From a bacterium (GTDB taxonomy: Bacteria; Pseudomonadota; Gammaproteobacteria; Methylococcales; Methylomonadaceae), in NCBI GenBank assembly GCA_030591965.1, contig JAUVAA010000006.1, forward strand, positions 1 through 43,191: a stretch of DNA of 43,191 bases. Direction: 5' to 3'. Position 1 is the stretch's first letter. Each line of letters begins with the position of its first letter. The position numbers were made by a program, and so were the translations under genes. This document shows, one piece after another, positions 19,623 to 28,197 of this stretch. The notes below the pieces were generated by a model. That model searched no databases and was not told the origin of the DNA. It saw nothing but the letters and a program-made list of their open reading frames with translations.

Positions 19623-20959
19623 TATTTACCTGCACGACGGCTCATGATGCCTGCACTTTGTTCATCTAAAAGTTGCACTAATGTTCTGCTACGTGAAGCG
19701 AGTAGATTGTGTATAAATAATAATGGCATCGCTACACTCAAACCTAACATAGTAGTGACTAAGGCTTGAGAAATGCCGTTCGCCATTAATTTTGGATCAC
19801 CCGTACCAAATAAGCTAATAGCTTGGAAGGTCGCGATCATACCGGTTACTGTTCCTAATAAACCTAATAAAGGTGCGACGGCAGCAAGAAGTTTTATTAG
19901 CGACAGGCCTTTTTCTAAAGCAGGAACTTCTCGGGTAATGGCTTCATCAAGTACTAATTCCAGCGTGTCTATCTCTTGTGCGGAGCTTTGCTCAGTCGCC
20001 CCTAAAATTCGCCCTAGAGGATTGTCATCGCTTGCCACAGGATTGTTAATTTGTTTTTGTATTTTACTCCCAGTCAGCATCAAAATAATTAAGCGTATTA
20101 AGGCATAGGTAAAGCCTAAACCACCTAAAGCTAGAATAATATAGCCAATGACACCGCCTTGATCGATACGTTCTTGCGTATTTGGTGTTTGAATTAGCAT
20201 GCTAAGTAAGACGCCGCGGGTAGGGTCAATAGCTACTGGCATTTGGCCGGCAGTGGCTTGACTAAAAGGTGTAGCTAAATCTAGGTATTTACTTCCTGGT
20301 TGGCGTGGGAGACTGATTAGTGCTTTTTCGATAGTGTCAGAATCAGATATATAATTCAGGTATTTGCCGTTTGCTATTAAATTAAAGGCGCCAATGCGCG
20401 TAACGCTGGCCTGCTCTCTATTGCCCGAAACTTCGATTTCGCGATTAAACTTAACTACTTTTCCAGTTTCAGTCATTTCATGCTGTAAGGTAAACCATAA
20501 GGTTTCTAGCTGGTCTATCGTGGGTAAGGCTTTACTATTAGCTATGCTATCTAATTTTTCCGTACGGTTTGGATATTGCGCGGAAACTAACGAGCTTAAG
20601 AGGTCTACGTTTAAATCCCCTGCTGCCTGACGAGCAACGCCAAATAATTCACCAAGTTCACCACTATTGTCTTTAAGCTGAGTTTCTAGTTTGCTGAGTA
20701 ATGCTTCATTGCTTTGTAAGTGTTTTTTTAATTGGGTGCTTAGTCTTTCTTGTTTGGTCAATTCGGCTTCAGCGGCATTTAATAATTGTTGTTGCGTTTG
20801 TTTCTCGGCAAGAAATTCAGCTTCACGAGCACGATTAATTTTGCGTTCAATCGATTGAGTTTGTTTTACGTCGCGTAATAGTTGGTCTAGGTTTTGATGC
20901 TCTGCCCAAGCACTATTTGATAGTAAAAAAATAAATAAAAAATAAGGCATTAATTTCAT
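19622..20959 (-). CDS. MotA/TolQ/ExbB proton channel family protein with long periplasmic N-terminal coiled-coil region (TtpC-like)
   Basis: 445 aa; signal peptide, coiled coil, C-terminal 'AAVAPLLGLLGTVTGMIATFQAISLFGTGDPKLMANGISQALVTTMLGL'. Confidence 0.9.
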   Translation of the reverse strand: MKLMPYFLFIFLLSNSAWAEHQNLDQLLRDVKQTQSIERKINRAREAEFLAEKQTQQQLLNAAEAELTKQERLSTQLKKHLQSNEALLSKLETQLKDNSGELGELFGVARQAAGDLNVDLLSSLVSAQYPNRTEKLDSIANSKALPTIDQLETLWFTLQHEMTETGKVVKFNREIEVSGNREQASVTRIGAFNLIANGKYLNYISDSDTIEKALISLPRQPGSKYLDLATPFSQATAGQMPVAIDPTRGVLLSMLIQTPNTQERIDQGGVIGYIILALGGLGFTYALIRLIILMLTGSKIQKQINNPVASDDNPLGRILGATEQSSAQEIDTLELVLDEAITREVPALEKGLSLIKLLAAVAPLLGLLGTVTGMIATFQAISLFGTGDPKLMANGISQALVTTMLGLSVAMPLLFIHNLLASRSRTLVQLLDEQSAGIMSRRAGK

Positions 20960-21735
20960 TGCACTGCCTCCGTTGCTGCAGAAACAGGTAATGTTAATAA
21001 GTCAGGTGCTGCTTCTTTGCGCGCAATACGTAAACCTTGGCGTATCGGGTTGCGATATTCATTAGCTAAAGGTTCCCAGCGTTTTTCAGTTTTATTCCAA
21101 AAACCAGTTTCACTGCCATCAAGGCGTTGGTAATACAAAGCAACACGGCCAAGGCGTAAAAAATCTACCGAGCTAATTGCGTCATTTAATTCGATATTGG
21201 CGCGGTAAGCTTCGATGGTGTTGCCGTAACTATTTTCGATTTGATAAGCTTCGATTAGGCGGCGAAACTTTTCTGCATTAGTCACGTCGGCACGGGTCAT
21301 CATGTCTTTTAGGCTAGCAATACGTTGTTGACGTTCTTCTGGTAAAAACGGTAAATCAAGCTGGACGAACTGTTCTAGGCTATTTTGCATATTTAAAATC
21401 AGAGGCACAATCTCGCGTTGAGTAACTTCAATCTCTTGCAATTGTTGCTCTAAGGAGGATTTTTCTGCTTCTTGAGAATTGAGTAAGTCTTTTAAATACG
21501 CGTTATAAGTGAGCAAGGTCTTTGTTTGGCGGGTTGCCGAACGATACTGCTCTAACATCTTGCGCGTGCGGTCATCTAAGGTATTAATTTTAGACTGTGA
21601 TTTAACAGCGCCGGTATGGATTGCAGCTTCTGTCTTTATGGCTTGTGAAAGAGTGTCAGCATTAGCGGGTAGCGTACATAGGCTTAATGCCGAGGCAACG
21701 GCAATTAATTGAAGCTTGCGAGATAAAAGAAACAT
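20956..21735 (-). CDS. DUF3450 family protein of the TonB2-like cluster
   Basis: 259 aa; signal peptide, coiled coil, 'GRVALYYQRLDGSETGFWNKTEKRWEPL'; position directly upstream of the ExbB-like genes. Confidence 0.88.
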   Translation of the reverse strand: MFLLSRKLQLIAVASALSLCTLPANADTLSQAIKTEAAIHTGAVKSQSKINTLDDRTRKMLEQYRSATRQTKTLLTYNAYLKDLLNSQEAEKSSLEQQLQEIEVTQREIVPLILNMQNSLEQFVQLDLPFLPEERQQRIASLKDMMTRADVTNAEKFRRLIEAYQIENSYGNTIEAYRANIELNDAISSVDFLRLGRVALYYQRLDGSETGFWNKTEKRWEPLANEYRNPIRQGLRIARKEAAPDLLTLPVSAATEAVQ

Positions 21736-21886
21736 AGAAGAGGAGGGCTGCTAATAAAGAAATTATAAAAACTTTAGCACAGCTAGAGCAAAAGGCAATT
21801 GCTTATTTTATTCGTAAGTAGAATAAGAGCGGAGTTTTTGTGAATAAAAACTCCGCGCAGGTTTTTTGTGCTAATTCCGTTTGCAA

Positions 21887-22639
21887 TTATAAAGAATCAC
21901 CAATGGTGCGTTGATAAAAAGGCCATTTTTTAACATGTAAATATTGTCTAATAGGCGATTTAATAACCGAGACACATAAGGCGATAGAAAATAAACACCA
22001 GACTGCAGCAAACTCATTTGGGTCGTCTGTTAATGCATCTGAAAGTACTGGGCCGACCAGTAAATGAAACAGAACAAAGCGGTATGACCCATAAAGAAAT
22101 GGCATATAAAATCCGACCCAAAGATAGACGAAACCATGTAAGCCACCTTCAAATCCTGGGAGCCAAGAAACTGGGGGGGACATAATGTCATTTAAGGGTA
22201 ATTGCCATGCAATATGCCAAGCGCCAGACGTGGAGCATACTTGTGTGCCACAAACCGCTTCGGTACCAATAACGCAAAGTCCAGCCCATGCAAATGGCAT
22301 CATTTTAACGATCATTGCTAATGCAGCGACTGCGCACAAAGTGTAAACCGTTGTTCTGATTCTTAGCTTAACGCTTTCAGGGATAAAGTACATCGCGACC
22401 ATATTGATAAAAAATGGCTGAAATGCAATATGTAGATAGCCAAAGAGCGTGAGTACCTGATTGGTTGGCGAGCTACATTCATCAATATAAACATAAGTCG
22501 CGGCTTGTAATAGTTCCATTAACGCAAAAAAAGTTAACGGAATCCAAAGTTCTTTGGACTCTCTTTTAGAGGCAACATAGACGGCTGTTCCCAGTCCAAT
22601 TGTTGCTAAAACTGCGGACGCTTCTCCACTCCAACACAT
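21887..22639 (-). CDS. MCWS-motif multi-pass membrane protein, paralogue A (possibly DUF5765-like)
   Basis: 250 aa; begins MCWSGEAS; about 80% identical by eye to 22791-23543 with no gaps. Confidence 0.75.
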   Translation of the reverse strand: MCWSGEASAVLATIGLGTAVYVASKRESKELWIPLTFFALMELLQAATYVYIDECSSPTNQVLTLFGYLHIAFQPFFINMVAMYFIPESVKLRIRTTVYTLCAVAALAMIVKMMPFAWAGLCVIGTEAVCGTQVCSTSGAWHIAWQLPLNDIMSPPVSWLPGFEGGLHGFVYLWVGFYMPFLYGSYRFVLFHLLVGPVLSDALTDDPNEFAAVWCLFSIALCVSVIKSPIRQYLHVKKWPFYQRTIGDSL

Positions 22640-22682
22640 ACCAAACCTCGAATAAAAAAATTGTTATTATTATAAAAACGAA

Positions 22683-22733
22683 AGGCTGAGTATTGCAAAG
22701 CGACTACTTAAATCACTTTGCCCTACTCAGCCT
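22683..22733 (-). terminator. Large hairpin between the MCWS paralogues (attenuator or terminator-like)
   Basis: AGGCTGAGTA-tt-GCAAAG / CTTTGC-cc-TACTCAGCCT, followed on the minus strand by TTTCGTTTTTATAA. Confidence 0.6.
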
Positions 22734-22737
22734 ATAA

Positions 22738-22766
22738 AAAGCTATTAGCCTTTAGCTAATAGCTTT
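22738..22766 (-). terminator. Rho-independent terminator downstream of MCWS paralogue B
   Basis: AAAGCTATTAGC/GCTAATAGCTTT perfect 12-bp stem with a minus-strand U-tract (TTTTTATA). Confidence 0.75.
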
Positions 22767-22790
22767 GCTGTGTCATGATGCTTACGCAAA

Positions 22791-23543
22791 CTACAAAGCA
22801 TCACCGACCGTACGTTGATAGTAAGGCCATTTTTTAACATGTAAATATTTCCTAATCGGTGATTTAATAACCGAAACGCATAAAGCAATAGAAAATAAGC
22901 ACCAAACAGCTGAAAATTCATTAGGGTCGTCAGTCGTTAAATCAGCAATCATCGGGCCGATTAAATAATGAAAGCCAACAAATCGCCATGATCCATAAAT
23001 AAGAGGTAAATAAAAGGCGATTAAAATATAGACAAAGCCATGTAAGCCCCATTCAAATCCTGGTAGCCAGGAAACGGGATCAGACATAATGCCATTTAGC
23101 GGCATCTGCCAAGCAATATGCCATGCGCCTGAAACGGAACAAATTTGCTCGCCACAGAAACCTTCCTGACCAATATTACATAAACCTGCCCATGCGAACG
23201 GGAACATTTTTACAATCATAGCTAAGGCTGCAACTGCACATAAGGTATAAACTGTCGTTCTTATTTTTAGTTTGACGCTCTCGGGAATGAAATACATTGC
23301 CACCATATTGACAAAGAATGGTTGAAAGGCAATATGGAGATAGCCAAACAGTGTAAGTATTTGATTTTGCGGGGAACTACAGTCATCTATGTAGACATAA
23401 GTCGCTGCTTGTAACAGCTCCATTAATGCAAAATATGTTAATGGAATCCATAACTCCTTAGACTCCCCTTTTAGTGCAACATAAGTTGCTGTTGCCAGTC
23501 CAACAGTCGCTAAAACCCCTGACGCTTCCCCACTCCAACACAT
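22791..23543 (-). CDS. MCWS-motif multi-pass membrane protein, paralogue B (possibly DUF5765-like)
   Basis: 250 aa; begins MCWSGEAS; co-linear with paralogue A. Confidence 0.75.
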   Translation of the reverse strand: MCWSGEASGVLATVGLATATYVALKGESKELWIPLTYFALMELLQAATYVYIDDCSSPQNQILTLFGYLHIAFQPFFVNMVAMYFIPESVKLKIRTTVYTLCAVAALAMIVKMFPFAWAGLCNIGQEGFCGEQICSVSGAWHIAWQMPLNGIMSDPVSWLPGFEWGLHGFVYILIAFYLPLIYGSWRFVGFHYLIGPMIADLTTDDPNEFSAVWCLFSIALCVSVIKSPIRKYLHVKKWPYYQRTVGDAL

Positions 23544-23816
23544 ACCTAAAGACCTCTAGTAAAAAATTATTATTATTTTTATTGTAAAAAACCGTTAATT
23601 ATACCTTATTCCATCGAGTCAAAACTTATTAATATTGTGCGGTTTTGGCGTTATTTTAGTCAGTTCAGCTCTTTTTTGATGGAGAGTGAGTTGTGTAGAT
23701 AGGATATGGGTTGTGACTTATTCTTGAGGTTTTAGTAGGCGCGTTAATTTCAATCGCAAGCAGATTATTACGAATCGCTAATTTTTTAGAGAGCTTGGGT
23801 GGTTATTTTTGGGTAT

Positions 23817-23843
23817 AAAAAAAGCAGCTGATAGCTGCTTTTT
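23817..23843 (-). terminator. Rho-independent terminator downstream of gltA
   Basis: AGCAGCT gat AGCTGCT with flanking A/T runs, just after the gltA stop codon. Confidence 0.85.
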
Positions 23844-23855
23844 AGAAGATATGGA

Positions 23856-25160
23856 TTATTTCTTTTGAGACTCAAAATCTCGGAAGTCTTTCCCTGTATA
23901 AATCTGTCTTGGGCGACCAATGCGTTGTCCAGGTTCGGCCATCATTTCTAGCCAGTGAGATACCCAGCCAGATGTGCGAGCAATGGTAAACATTACGGTG
24001 AACATATCAACAGGGATATTCAAGGCTTTATAAATAATGCCAGAATAAAAATCAACATTCGGATATAATTTTTTCTCGATAAAGTACTCATCTTTTAATG
24101 CGTACTCTTCCAGTGCTAGAGCAAGCTCAAATAATGGATCATTACCTGGCATTTGCTCAAGAACCTCATAACATGCTTTGCGAATAATTGTCGCCCGGGG
24201 GTCAAAGTTTTTATAAACTCGGTGCCCGAAGCCCATTAATCGGAAAGGGTCGTTTTTATCTTTAGCTTTAGCTATATACTCAGGAATTCGATCAACTGAG
24301 CCGATTTCCTCTAGCATGCTTAATACGGCCTCGTTGGCTCCACCATGAGCAGGTCCCCAAAGCGCACCAATACCTGCTGCAATACATGCATAAGGATTAG
24401 CGCCGGTGCTGCTGGCTAAGCGCACAGTAGAGGTGCTGGCGTTTTGTTCGTGATCCGCGTGCAAGATAAATAATAGGTTCAACGCTTTAACAGCCGTTGG
24501 GCTAATATAATTATCTTTATCGATATACTTCTGAGAAGGCAAAGAAAACATCATATTTAGGAAGTTTTCACAGTAACTCAGGTCGGCGCGAGGATAAACA
24601 AAGGGAAAACCAATAGAGTGACGATGACAGGCGGCTGCAATAACCGGCATCTTTGCTAGCATGCGCATCGCTGAAATGCGGCGATGCTCAGGGTCATCCA
24701 TATTTAATTCGCTATGATAAAAAGCAGATAAAGAACCTACGATTCCAACCATCATAGCCATAGGATGAGCATCATAATGGAAACCATCAATAAAGTTACG
24801 CATTGCTTCGTGAAGCATCGCGTGCTGACCAATTTCATGCTCAAATTCAGCTTGTTCTACTGGATTCCCTAGTTCGCCATTCATTAATAAATAAGCGACT
24901 TCTAGAAATGAGCAATTTTCAGCTAATTGGTCTATAGGGTAGCCCCTATATAGCAAGACACCTTTTTCGCCGTCAATGTAAGTGATCGAACTTTTGCAGC
25001 TGGCTGTTGACATAAAGCCAGGGTCAAATGTGAATAGACCCATTTGCTTATGTAGCGTACTTACATCAATAACGGGCGTACCAATAGTTCCTCTACGTAA
25101 AGGAAAGTCAGCTTCCTTTCCTGTGGAGTTATCTTTTATGGTGAATGTGTCTTGTGTCAT
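23856..25160 (-). CDS. gltA: Citrate synthase (hexameric type II-like)
   Basis: 434 aa; '[21 protein letters not shown]', '[46 protein letters not shown]', '[15 protein letters not shown]'. Confidence 0.97.
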   Translation of the reverse strand: MTQDTFTIKDNSTGKEADFPLRRGTIGTPVIDVSTLHKQMGLFTFDPGFMSTASCKSSITYIDGEKGVLLYRGYPIDQLAENCSFLEVAYLLMNGELGNPVEQAEFEHEIGQHAMLHEAMRNFIDGFHYDAHPMAMMVGIVGSLSAFYHSELNMDDPEHRRISAMRMLAKMPVIAAACHRHSIGFPFVYPRADLSYCENFLNMMFSLPSQKYIDKDNYISPTAVKALNLLFILHADHEQNASTSTVRLASSTGANPYACIAAGIGALWGPAHGGANEAVLSMLEEIGSVDRIPEYIAKAKDKNDPFRLMGFGHRVYKNFDPRATIIRKACYEVLEQMPGNDPLFELALALEEYALKDEYFIEKKLYPNVDFYSGIIYKALNIPVDMFTVMFTIARTSGWVSHWLEMMAEPGQRIGRPRQIYTGKDFRDFESQKK

Positions 25161-25200
25161 TGATTGTTTCCTAATGCTTTTCCGTGAAGCGAAAAATAGC

Positions 25201-25401
25201 TTATTTACTATAACGCTTACGGAATTTATCTACACGACCTGCCGTATCAACGACGCGTTGCTTTCCTGTATAGAATGGGTGGCAAGCTGAACATACCTCA
25301 ATATGTAAATCTTTACCTAAGACTGAGCCTGTAGTGAACTCGTTACCACAACCGCAAGTAACGGTTATTTGTTTATATTCTGGGTGAATTTCTGGTTTCA
25401 T
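25201..25401 (-). CDS. rpmE: 50S ribosomal protein L31 (zinc-binding form); start placed at MKPEIHPEY rather than the longest ORF start
   Basis: '[27 protein letters not shown]...[13 protein letters not shown]'; cysteines typical of the C+ form. Confidence 0.95.
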   Translation of the reverse strand: MKPEIHPEYKQITVTCGCGNEFTTGSVLGKDLHIEVCSACHPFYTGKQRVVDTAGRVDKFRKRYSK

Positions 25402-25499
25402 AGTGACCTTTAATACGTCTAAAATTCGACTAACATACAATTTTGAACAGAGTATAATACTTCTTTAACGAAATGTCTGCAAGTAACGATTATATAAAT

Positions 25500-26273
25500 A
25501 TGCGTATTATAACAGTAAATACTAATGGAATTCGCGCTGCAGAGCGCAAAGGTTTTTTTCCTTGGCTCGCACAGCAAAATGCAGATGTTGTTTGCATTCA
25601 AGAAACCAAAGCCCAGCCTGACCAGCTTACAGCGGATGTGTTTCATCCCGAAGGTTATTATTGCTATTATCATAGCGCTATAAAAAAGGGCTATAGTGGA
25701 GTGGCTATTTACAGTAAACACAAGCCAAATAAAATTATCGAGGGCATGGGTTTTGACGATATTGACAGCGAAGGCCGCTACCTAGAAGTGCAAATCGGCA
25801 ACCTTAGTGTTATCTCTTTATATCTCCCTTCTGGTTCCTCCAAAGAGGAGCGGCAGGCCTTTAAATACGACGTTATGGGACGTTTTATGCCGTATTTGCA
25901 AGCGCGCGCTAATGATGGACGTGACTATGTGGTGTGTGGTGATTGGAATATAGCTCATAAAGAAATAGACCTAAAAAACTGGAAAGCTAACCAGAAAAAT
26001 TCAGGTTTTTTACCTGCCGAACGCGCTTGGATGACGCAATTATTTGAGCAAGAGTCGTGGCATGATGCTTTTAGGCTTGTTAATCAAGAAGCGGATCAAT
26101 ACACTTGGTGGTCAAATAGAGGGCAGGCTTGGGCTAAAAATGTCGGTTGGCGTATTGATTATCATGTGATTAGTGAGCAACTTAAAGATAAAGTTTTGAG
26201 TACTTCCATTTACAAAGATGAACGATTTTCAGACCATGCACCTTTGATTGTTGATTATGATTATGCACTGTAA
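25500..26273 (+). CDS. xth: Exodeoxyribonuclease III
   Basis: 'MRIITVNTNGIRAAERKGFFPWLAQQNADVVCIQETKAQ', 'GDWNIAHKEIDLKN', 'RIDYHVIS...DERFSDHAPLIVDYD'; the longest ORF starts at 25473, so the start is uncertain. Confidence 0.93.
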   Translation: MRIITVNTNGIRAAERKGFFPWLAQQNADVVCIQETKAQPDQLTADVFHPEGYYCYYHSAIKKGYSGVAIYSKHKPNKIIEGMGFDDIDSEGRYLEVQIGNLSVISLYLPSGSSKEERQAFKYDVMGRFMPYLQARANDGRDYVVCGDWNIAHKEIDLKNWKANQKNSGFLPAERAWMTQLFEQESWHDAFRLVNQEADQYTWWSNRGQAWAKNVGWRIDYHVISEQLKDKVLSTSIYKDERFSDHAPLIVDYDYAL

Positions 26274-26285
26274 TTAAGGGCGTAT

Positions 26286-26445
26286 AGGTATCCACACAAA
26301 TCTAAAAGCCTTCTCCAGAGGGAGAAGGCTGGATGAAGGGAGGTAGATAAAACCTTGATTTTATCCCCCCTCTCCAGCAGGAGAGGGAGGCTGTCTTGAT
26401 TTGCAACTCGTTGTATTTTAATGTCAAAAAGTTGTGTAGATACCT
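26286..26445. repeat. Second copy (inverted) of the double-hairpin element, in a different outer inverted repeat
   Basis: AGGTATCCACACAA (26286-26299) / TTGTGTAGATACCT (26432-26445), 13/14 complementary; inner hairpins at 26307-26330 and 26368-26387. Confidence 0.7.
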
Positions 26446-26523
26446 CTGGATTAAGGGGGCGCAGGATGTTAGTTATTTATAAGATACAAGTTAAAGCGCT
26501 ATCTCCTCAAATCGGTGCTTAAT

Positions 26524-26543
26524 CATGGCTAAAGCCACTCCCA
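26524..26543 (-). repeat. Solo GTGGGAG...GGCTTTAGCC repeat unit
   Basis: Plus strand 'ATGGCTAAAGCCACTCCCAC'; similar to 28051-28102. Confidence 0.4.
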
Positions 26544-26563
26544 CAAAAAATTTACCTCTTATT

Positions 26564-27898
26564 TTATTGTTCCTGCTTAGGCTGTAAGCGCATTAAATGT
26601 ATTACCAGTATGATCGCAGGTAAGCCCGCGAAAGAGGCGTAGAGGAAAAACATATGATAGCCATAACCATCAACAATTAGCCCTGATAGTCCGCCTAATA
26701 ATTTAGCGGGTAAGGTCATTAGTGAGCTAAATAGCGCGTATTGTGTCGCTGTGTAGGCAGTATTGGTTAGGCTGGATAAATAGGCGATAAACACTGAGGT
26801 GGCGATACCGCCACTTAAATTATCCGCGCTAATGACTAAGGCTAAGAGCTTAAGGTTTGGTTCGGATAGTGCTAACAGTACAAATAGTAAGTTAGTCGCA
26901 GCAACGAGTATTGCGCCTAGTAAAAGCGGTTTCATAAGGCCGTAACGAATTACTAATAGGCCGCCTAATGACGCGCCAAAGATAGTCATAAAAAAGCCAA
27001 ATATCTTACTCACATCAGCTATTTCCTGCTTACTAAAGCCTAAGTCCAAATAGAAGGGGTTGGCCATCACGCCCATGGTGATGTCGCTCATTTTATATAG
27101 AGCAATCAAGCTTAAAATCCAGATGCCTAGCTTACCGCTGCGTATAAAGAATTCTGCAAAAGGGCTGATGACTGAATCAGAAAACCAAGCGCTCAACCTC
27201 GCTAGTAAGCTTTTTTTCTCATGAATACCTAAGGCGTTTTCAATTTTATGCTCTAGTTCTTTTGTTTTGGCATCTTGTTGGCGCTTGGGTTCGCGAATTA
27301 GCATAGTTGTTGTAATGCCAATAAACATTAGTAATGCCATTGCTGAATAGGCGGCATTCCAGCCAATAAAATCAGCGATATAAAAAGCGCCAGCACCTGA
27401 GGCTAATAGAGCAACGCGATAGCCAAAGACGTACATAGCGGCCATCGCTGCTTGATATTCGGGATGTATTACTTCAATACGATAGGCATCAATAACAATA
27501 TCTTGTGTGGCAGAACAAAACGCGATAAATACCGCTACGCCTGCTATTAATTCAATTTGTGTTTGTGGATTTAATTCGGCTAAAGCCATTAATCCGGCAG
27601 CAATACCGATTTGTGCAAGCAGCATCCAGCTACGACGCTTGCCCAGTAAATGCGTTAAAAAAGGAAGTTTTAGGCTATCGACAACAGGTGCCCAAACCAC
27701 TTTGATTGAATAAGTGACGCCTACCCAGCTAAAAAAACCGATAACAGATAAGGTGACGCCAGCATCGCGTAACCATGCTGATAAGGTGGAAAATACTAAT
27801 AAAAAAGGCAGCCCAGCGGAAAAGCCGAGAAAGGACATGCCCAATACTCGTGGTTGTAGGTAAGCAGAAAAGGCTTGTTTCCAGCTGTGTTCAGTCAT
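26564..27898 (-). CDS. AmpG-like MFS permease; start placed at MTEHSWKQAF because the longer ORF (to 27991) runs into a palindromic repeat
   Basis: Multi-TM; 'LGFSAGLPFLLVFSTLSAWLRDAGVTLSVIGFFSWVGVTYSIKVVWAPVVD', 'ATQDIVIDAYRIE'. Confidence 0.88.
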   Translation of the reverse strand: MTEHSWKQAFSAYLQPRVLGMSFLGFSAGLPFLLVFSTLSAWLRDAGVTLSVIGFFSWVGVTYSIKVVWAPVVDSLKLPFLTHLLGKRRSWMLLAQIGIAAGLMALAELNPQTQIELIAGVAVFIAFCSATQDIVIDAYRIEVIHPEYQAAMAAMYVFGYRVALLASGAGAFYIADFIGWNAAYSAMALLMFIGITTTMLIREPKRQQDAKTKELEHKIENALGIHEKKSLLARLSAWFSDSVISPFAEFFIRSGKLGIWILSLIALYKMSDITMGVMANPFYLDLGFSKQEIADVSKIFGFFMTIFGASLGGLLVIRYGLMKPLLLGAILVAATNLLFVLLALSEPNLKLLALVISADNLSGGIATSVFIAYLSSLTNTAYTATQYALFSSLMTLPAKLLGGLSGLIVDGYGYHMFFLYASFAGLPAIILVIHLMRLQPKQEQ

Positions 27899-27956
27899 AA
27901 ATATCCAGGCATTGTTTGTAAAAGTTTCGGGCTTACACTTAAGGCGAAACATTAAG

Positions 27957-28012
27957 GTAGGATACGCGCTGCGTACCTTTCGGTGTAACAAGGTATGCAG
28001 CGCATACCCTAC
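27957..28012. repeat. 56-bp GTAG...CTAC BIME-like pair of REP hairpins
   Basis: GTAGGATACGCGCTGCGTACCTT / AAGGTATGCAGCGCATACCCTAC (20/23 complementary); each half is itself a hairpin. Confidence 0.75.
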
Positions 28013-28059
28013 ATAAACTGTACCGGCTTAAAATACTAGTCTAGGTTTCAGTGGGAGGA

Positions 28060-28102
28060 GTTTTTAGTCGCGACATAAGGCAATTATATCGCGGCTAAAA
28101 GC
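28060..28102. repeat. Imperfect palindromic repeat
   Basis: GTTTTTAGTCGCGA (28060-28073) / TCGCGGCTAAAAGC (28089-28102), 12/14 complementary. Confidence 0.5.
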
Positions 28103-28123
28103 CCCTTCAATAAGGATATAACA

Positions 28124-28158
28124 CAAAAAAAGGGAGTAGAATTTGCATTCTACTCCCT
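28124..28158 (-). terminator. Rho-independent terminator downstream of nhaD
   Basis: AGGGAGTAGAA / TTCTACTCCCT perfect 11-bp stem, minus-strand T-tract. Confidence 0.9.
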
Positions 28159-28197
28159 TCTATAAAGCATTCAGCTTTAAACTGACTGCCTTAGGCT

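Noticed and set aside
25419-25721. 100-aa minus-strand ORF overlapping exonuclease III
   Set aside because: Antisense to the well-supported xth gene and overlaps the rpmE upstream region.
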